64,000 nucleotides of DNA from Isoetes taiwanensis (Eukaryota > Streptophyta > Lycopodiopsida > Isoetales > Isoetaceae), in contig JAJEKV010000004.1 of the NCBI GenBank assembly GCA_021234155.1, positions 31,022,967 through 31,086,966 on the forward strand. Direction: 5' to 3'. The notes below the pieces were generated by a model. That model did no database searches. It was given only the letters and a program-made list of their open reading frames with translations, and was not told the DNA's origin. The translations under genes were made by a program, and so were the position numbers. Of this stretch, positions 57,985-64,000 are shown one piece after another; within the stretch, counting starts at the first letter, position 1, and the number at the start of each line of letters is the position of its first letter.

Positions 57985-58920
57985 AGTTTCTTAAGAAGAC
58001 GGTGTAGGTTTTTTTTAAGGAGCTATAGCTTTTTTTTTTTTGAAGGTGTGGTTTTTTTTTAGGTGTGGTTTCATTTTGCGAAAGTGTAGTTTTTTTTTTT
58101 TAAGATGAGTTGTTTTTAAGAGGATGTTGTTTTCTGAGGTGTGGTTTATAATAAGGTGTTGTTTTTAAGTATCTATTTTTTAAGGAAATATGGTTTTTTA
58201 AGGTGTCGTTTATAAGTAGGTGTAGTTTTTAAGTAGTTGTTTTCTAAGGAAGTATAGTTTTCTGAAGTGGTATGATTTTTTAAGTCTAAGTGTTATTTTT
58301 TGAGGTGTGGTTTATAAGGAGTGTAGTTTTTAAGCAAAATGCTTTGGAAAGAAGTATGGGTTTTTGAGGTGTGGTTTATAAGTGGGTGTAGTTCTTAAGT
58401 GGTCGCTTTTATGGAAGTATGGTTTTCCTCAAGTGGTGTGATTTTTAAGTTGAGGTGTTGTTTTTGAGGTGTGGTTTTATAAGTGAGTGTAGTTTTTAAG
58501 TAGCTGTTTTTGAAAGAAGTATGGTTTTTTGAGGTGTGGTTTATAAGTGGGTGTAGTTTTTAAGTGGTTGTTTTTTAATAAAGTATGGTTTTTCTGAAGT
58601 GGTGTAGTTTGTAACTAGGTACGCTTTTAAGAAGCTATTTTTTAAGGAAGTATGGTTTTTGAGGTATGGTTTATATAATTAGGTGTAATTTTTAAGTAGT
58701 TGTTTTTTAATAGAGTATAGTTTTTTAGGTGTGGTTCATAAGTAGGTGTAGTTTTTAAGTGGTTGTTTTTTAAGGAAGTATAGTTTTTTGTGTGGTTTAT
58801 AATTACGCGTAGTTTTTAAACACTTATTTCTTAAGGAAGTATGGTTTTTTCAGGTGTGTTTTATAACTACGTGTAGTTTCTAAGTAGATGTTTTTTTTTA
58901 AGGAAGTATGGTTGTTTGAG
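57985..58920. repeat. C-poor minisatellite, about 65-bp degenerate units
   Basis: Ten or more units contain GTGTGGTTTATAAG, GTGTAGTTTTTAAG and AAGGAAGTATGGTTTTT in that order. The plus strand is almost without C over some 900 bp. Unit lengths vary from about 50 to 75 bp. Confidence 0.88.
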
Positions 58921-58924
58921 ACGC

Positions 58925-59190
58925 AACAATGCCAAGGTAGATCAAAGATGCCACGTGGGCTCCAACATGCCACCTAGGCTTCAACATGCCACCTAGGCTC
59001 CAACATGCCAAGGTGGCCCAAACATGCCCCGTGGGCTCCAACATGCCACCTAGGCTCCAACATGCCAAGGTGGCTCAAATATGCCATCTAGGCTCCAAAA
59101 TGCCATGCAGGGCTCAATGTGCCACCTAGGGTCCAACATGCCACCTAGGCTCAAATGCCGTGGCTGGGGCTCCAATGTGCCACCTAGGGT
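58925..59190. repeat. Short repeats built on CAACATGCCACCTAGGCTC
   Basis: A dozen or so units of about 20-25 bp, alternating between CCACCTAGGCTC, CCAAGGTGGCTC and related forms. Related units reappear at 63369-63440. Confidence 0.85.
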
Positions 59191-59381
59191 CCAACACTCT
59201 CTCTCTCTCCCCCTCCCTCCTCCCTCCCTCCCTCCCTCTCATGTCCGCCGGTGATGTAGTCTCCCCTCTCCCTCTCCCTGTCCCCTCTCCCTCTCCTCTC
59301 CCCTCTCCCTCTCCCTCTCCTCTCCCTCTCCTCTCTCTCTCTCTCTCTCTCTCCATGTCTCTCTCTGGATTGAAGTGCCTG

Positions 59382-59425
<44 letters not shown>

Positions 59426-59430
59426 TCCAC
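59191..59430. repeat. Long TC-rich microsatellite
   Basis: (CT)n interrupted by CCCTC blocks. It generates long Arg/Glu and Ser/Leu/Pro frames on both strands, which are artefacts. Confidence 0.95.
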
Positions 59431-60200
59431 ATGTCTCTCGATTGGAGTCCGAGAAGCATTGGCGCTTCCCGAAGTCAAACAAGGCTGGGACTTTACGTCC
59501 AAGGCCACTAGAGGATAGGCTGACCATTATGAGACGGAATCTTCGGAAGGTTGTCGAGGTAGCCTTTCCTGGCAAGGTTCCTCGGGAGGTCAGATGCTAA
59601 TGCCCCCTTCCCGTAGCTCCATTTTCCTATCCGTCTGCTGAATCCTCCTTCCAAGGACCAAGCTTTGAGCAGTTTCAAAAAAAAAATCCAATATAGGTCC
59701 GGGAGAACTTATTAAACCACGGGTAAGGCCCCGCAGCGACCATGTAGAAACCCAAGTGTTTTGTCATTCAGCAAGTACAAAGTTCAATGGAGATTCAACT
59801 TCTCCCATATCATCCTAAATGGCAAAATTACCCTAGGAACCAAGTTACATGATCATTTTTGCAACGAAAGACACACACGCCACGACATGGCATTATTCTA
59901 CAATCGCCTCCTAGGCCACGGACTACGAACGTTGGTCACGAGCTACTTTGGCGCTTCTTGGAGAAGGGGTGGTCTTCCGCCCATGAAACTTGGTCTCTAG
60001 GTGTCGGCGTTTTGAGTCCATTGGCAAAAGCCTCCACAGCTCAAGTGAGAGAGTTGCCCGTCCCGCGACCGTGGTCCTTTGGGAGACGCACCTTAGTGAA
60101 CCGCTTCCTAAGGTTTTAAGGGTCTATCTTTCCGCATCAACACCTCCCTCCACATGATGACATTAGGGAAGATCCTAGTCGAATCGACTAGGATATGGCC
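59431..60200. other. No recognised gene
   Basis: Moderate GC. Frames at 59761-60119 show no known domain. Confidence 0.4.
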
Positions 60201-61330
60201 TCCCAAATGTAAACCGTGTGTGTTGCTAGGTTATTGAAGAGTTTATGTTAAGGAGGTCGAAGTTTTGTTCGGTTGCACTTGGGACATGGTCGAGAAGTCG
60301 CAGCTTGAAAATGCTAAGCAATAGGAACCGGCCCAGCGAAACTGGGTTTGGATTTATCCTCCTCCCAAAGGTAGCAATTAGAGGTCAAGAGCGCCTTTGT
60401 AGTAGCAAGATTGTTTGGGATTGTTCTGGGATGGCCGATAGATCCAAACTCATATTTCGCCAAGTAGCTTTGCATGCATGTTCAAAAAAGGTGCACCTAG
60501 TTATCTATAAAAACAACCACGTTTTGGCCTCCAAAATGTAAACCCCGCGGTGTTGCTAAGTTATTGTAGGATTTACATTATGGAGGTCGAAGTTTTGCTC
60601 GCTTGCACTTGGGACATGGTCGAGAAGTTGCAAGTGGAAGACACGGCTAAGCAATAGGAATTGACAAAATGGGGTTTGGATTTATTCTTCTCCCAAAGGT
60701 GGCAATTAGAAATCAAGAGTGCCTTTTGCAATATCAAGATTCTTTTGGGATCATTCGATGGCCGATAGATCCAAACTCTCGTTATTTCAAATTTTGCCAT
60801 AGCTTTGTATGCATTTTCGAAATGGTGCACCTAGTTATCTATAAAAATAAACACGCTTTCGCCCCAAAATATAAACCCCGTGTGTTGCTAGGTTATTGTA
60901 AGGTTTACATTATGGAGGTCGAATTTTGGTCGCTTTGCACTTGGGACACTACCGAGAAGTTGCAGCTTGAAGATGTGAAGTAATAGGAACTCGACAAAAT
61001 AAGATTTGATTTTATTCTCCTCCCAACGTGGCAAGTAGAAGTCAAGAGCATCCTTTGCAAAGAAAATTTTTGGGATCATTCGTAATGGCCGATAAAACCA
61101 AATTATGTTATTTCAGCTTGCCATAGCTCGCGATGCATGTTTAGAAATGGTGCACAACCATGTTTCGCCTCCAAACATAAACCTTGTGTGTTGCTAGGGT
61201 TATTGTAGGGTTTACATTATGGAGGTCGAAGTTTTGATCGCTTGCATGTGAGACATAGTCGAGAAGTTGCGCTTGAAGACACAAAGCAATAGGAACTCAT
61301 TGATATGGATTTGGATCTATTTTCCTTCCA
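60200..61330. repeat. Tandem repeat, about 310-330-bp units, three to four copies
   Basis: TGTGTTGCTAGGTTATTG or variants begin copies at about 60219, 60553, 60880 and 61188 (spacings about 330, 327 and 308). Each contains GGAGGTCGAAGTTTTG, ACTTGGGACATGGTCGAGAA and GGCCGATAGATCCAAACTC in order. The units diverge by substitutions and small indels. Confidence 0.9.
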
Positions 61331-61739
61331 TTGTGGAAATTAGAAATCAAGAGCTAATTCTATACAGATTGTCTTGAATAGAAGTGCTCAAAAGAGTTGG
61401 AATTATTGACTTCTTTGTACTACTTCTTTCTATATGACTCTTAGAATCAACAAGCATTGTCTCTGTTGGGAGACGAAGAAGGTGTGAACCTCAGTAGTAG
61501 TCCCTCATCCGAACTAATGTATATACTTTTATTTTCAAAAATAAAAATGGCACCTCTTTATCCTCCAAAAAAAAAGAAGGAGAAAATCACACTTCAATAC
61601 TGAACGACAAATTGAATGTTCCACAATATTCGTAGTTTTGATATTACCCCATATGGGACCAAGTTTCACGCGACAATCCGATTCATTGGCATCTCTACTT
61701 TAAGCACCTCCCCGGTCTAGAATGGTCTAGTCATTTTCT

Positions 61740-63065
61740 ACCAAAAGTGCCTAAAATGCTTAATCATCACGTGAAATGGCACATCATCTAAAAAAATACC
61801 ATGTCATCATGGTAAAATATGCTTCTTCTAAAAACTCGAAAATAGGCTAGGCAAATTCTTCATTCTTCCATCCATCCATATTTTGCCACATCATAACTCA
61901 TTTTGCCACCTCATTGATCATCTTGGCCACCTCACCATTGTTTCTAATAGAAACTTGATTGCCCTTAGCTAGTTAGAACCTAATAGGATATTGAGGTGGG
62001 ATGACCCCATTGCACACATGTCCCGCATTGAATCATGTTCAAGCCCTGTTGTATAAGTGAAATAGTGCACCTCAATTTTGCCAAATACCCCCTCTCGGGC
62101 AATCTAGAATATGGAGCACACAAAAGCATGGCATAGCAAATCGGGTGCAATATTTAGAAACATGAGAAGTTACAAGAGCGTTTGACTAAATATAAGGTAT
62201 GCAATTTGGTTCCTACGCCCTCTTACTTAAAGAAAAGGGGTTTTTTTCATATTTACGTTTACCATGCTTGATTTTCATGCATGCGCTTTGTGTAGTATAA
62301 GGCATATTTGCCACTGCCTTTTATCTAGTATAGGTTGGCTTAGGCACCACTCGCCATCTCGATTTGAGTAATCGTACCATTTTCCGAAATGGGAAAGGTA
62401 TGAACACATGAACTTTTGAGCTTTTTGAGTTATTCTATCAATCTTTTCTCGCATGCATTGATCAAATTAAGTGATCCGGAAGGCTCTAACTCCAACTTGA
62501 GCATAGTTTCAAGTTTGCCTTAAGTTTCCACAGGTTGTGGTTGAAATCTGCTTTATTGGAGCAGAGTGGCAATGCAGGAGTAGGATAGTGGCGCATAAGG
62601 TGATATGGCAATGATATGGCCCTAGAAATAATGAGGTGGCATCAAAAGAGCAAGAAAACTTCTTTATTTGCCAAAACTATGGGAGATGACATGGCATGAG
62701 TATGGTGAGCTGTCAAAGATGAGAGTGGCGGAAAGATGCAAAATTTGCTTAGACAATGCATTTTAAATAGAAAATGACTAGGCCAATTAAAAGAAAAGGG
62801 GGATTAAAAGATAAGTAGGTTATAGTGGCAAGCAAGGTGATTGAAATGATGAGGTGTTATAATAAAGAGAAACCAAACTTCCTTTCTTTTGGACATGTGA
62901 CTTTTACAGCAAATATGGGTGATGACATGGCATGAGCATATGAGTGATGACATGGCAAAAGATGAAGGGATAGAAAAATGAAGAATTTGCCTAGTGCAAC
63001 TTCTTAGAAGAAGCATATTCACTATAATGACATGGCATTTCTTTGAAAGATGTGGCACACCACAT
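61740..63065. repeat. Imperfect large inverted repeat (foldback)
   Basis: The left arm (61740-61940), reversed, matches the right arm (about 62900-63065). Shared blocks in the same order include GAAGAATTTGCCTAG, TTAGAAGAAGCATATT and ATGACATGG. A partial direct copy of the right arm precedes it at about 62680-62760. The spacer has no recognised gene. It could be a foldback element. Confidence 0.65.
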
Positions 63066-64000
63066 TATATGATAACGCATTCGCAAGCGCCTCCCATTCT
63101 TGCAACGATCGCATTGTACATAGATTCGGAATTGGGTATGGTATTTGTTAATCTGCCACGATTTGTAGGTTTGAATTGATGGGTGGATACATGCCGATCC
63201 CGTGTAGATGAACCTCGCTGGTGAGCTATCCCAAAGGCAAATTGCTCTATGTGGCAAATGATTTTAGACCTCCATCCCCGATCTTACCTATTGACGGAAA
63301 CTATTACGTCCACAGCCTATTTCTACAACGTGTTTCTTAACAATATGTTTCCTAGCGATATAGGTTGTAACATGCCACATAGGTTTAAAACACATGGTTC
63401 GGACATGCCACATAGGCTTAAACATGCCGCTTAGTCCGACCATTCCATTTTTTAAATTGTAACTATGTTATGGGTAGAACTTCGATGCTTCTCAAGAAAT
63501 AAGAGGGAAACTAAAGTACATTAACAATGCATGGGGCAAGGAATAATGCATTGAAATTGTTTGTTGCCCGGGCGGTTAATCCATGCATTTATCGTGAGTG
63601 CTCCATCGATTTTTCATATGTTGGATTATTGAGTTGGAATGTTCATAGCCATCGATTCTAATGCTTATGAAATGTACAATGTTGAAACAGCTTGCTTGAG
63701 GTCATTCCCAAGTCTAGATTCAAAAATTGGTCCTCCTCTCTAGAATTGGGTATATTTCTCACTAGATGTTATTATATTGTAGAGCACATGGTACTCTTTT
63801 GGAGGGTATGTTCGATACCAAGTGTCCATCACAACGTTCTCTTTAGAGCCTCTCTAGAATCCAGTATGTTTCATACCCGATGTCCTTCCTAATGGTCACA
63901 ATGCAAACCAATAAGGGAGTCGGTCCGAAAAAATGTGCGACCACAATCAATTTCTTGGAGCGATAATGATAATCGAAAGTAGACCAATGATCTAATGAGT
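63066..64000. other. No recognised gene; CATGCCACATAGG repeats
   Basis: Three units related to those at 58925-59190 lie at 63369-63440. No coding feature is supported. Confidence 0.45.

Noticed and set aside
57985-58920. Regularly spaced repeats as a possible CRISPR array
   Set aside because: Units are degenerate, contiguous and vary in length, without unique spacers or cas genes, in eukaryotic DNA.
59126-59600. Long Arg/Glu-rich and Ser/Pro/Leu-rich frames
   Set aside because: They are produced by the (CT)n tract and cannot be told from noise.

Overview
The window looks like nuclear DNA from a land plant with a repeat-rich genome. The evidence is an intron-free PLS-type pentatricopeptide-repeat (PPR) gene, spliced ABC-transporter exons with GT/AG borders, fragments of two other plant families (DUF1005 and a calponin-homology KIN-14 kinesin), and many plant-style transposable elements. 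The PPR gene's style would suit a seed-free plant, but that is a weak inference and I cannot name a species. No rRNA, CRISPR array or bacterial operon was seen.

Layout. 1-1805 (minus): PPR gene running off the left edge. 3015-4253 (minus): three co-oriented small reading frames, one a frameshifted GIY-YIG nuclease-like domain. 5000-7700: locally duplicated non-coding DNA. 10259-11330 (plus): decayed DUF1005 gene. 13047-14156: poly(A) retroposon with 13-bp target-site duplications (TSDs). 16296-17356 (minus): four clean exons encoding an ABC nucleotide-binding domain. 18387-18477: perfect 38-bp-arm hairpin. 18950-25359: 6.4-kb CACTA-like DNA transposon with a TAA duplication and subterminal repeats. 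27290-27818 (minus): frameshifted KIN-14 calponin-homology pseudogene lying between two GC-rich palindromes. 28911-29885: hairpin, inverted repeat and an unrecognised 200-aa frame.

31612-42617 (plus): complete but decayed Ty3/gypsy retrotransposon (LTRs 566 and 593 bp; gag, protease, RT, RNase H, integrase, and about 3.8 kb of extra 3' sequence). It abuts a 5'-truncated L1-type LINE at 42630-44540. A 440-bp Mutator-like MITE (44552-44991, 9-bp TSD) sits in the LINE tail. 46310-47230: tRNA-Val-derived SINE-like copies. 48060-48930 (minus): Ty1/copia remnant. 50302 and 57801: a near-identical 86-bp repeat pair suggesting a decayed LTR element. 52384-52645 (minus): SINE with two tRNA-like segments. 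57985-61300: a C-poor minisatellite, short repeats, a TC tract and about 330-bp tandem repeats. 61740-63065: imperfect inverted repeat.

Only the PPR gene and the ABC exons read as intact coding sequence. The DUF1005, KIN-14 and GIY-YIG stretches each carry frame breaks and are best treated as pseudogenes, unless assembly indels explain them. No metabolic link between the genes is visible; the window is mainly a record of transposition and tandem duplication around a few genes.
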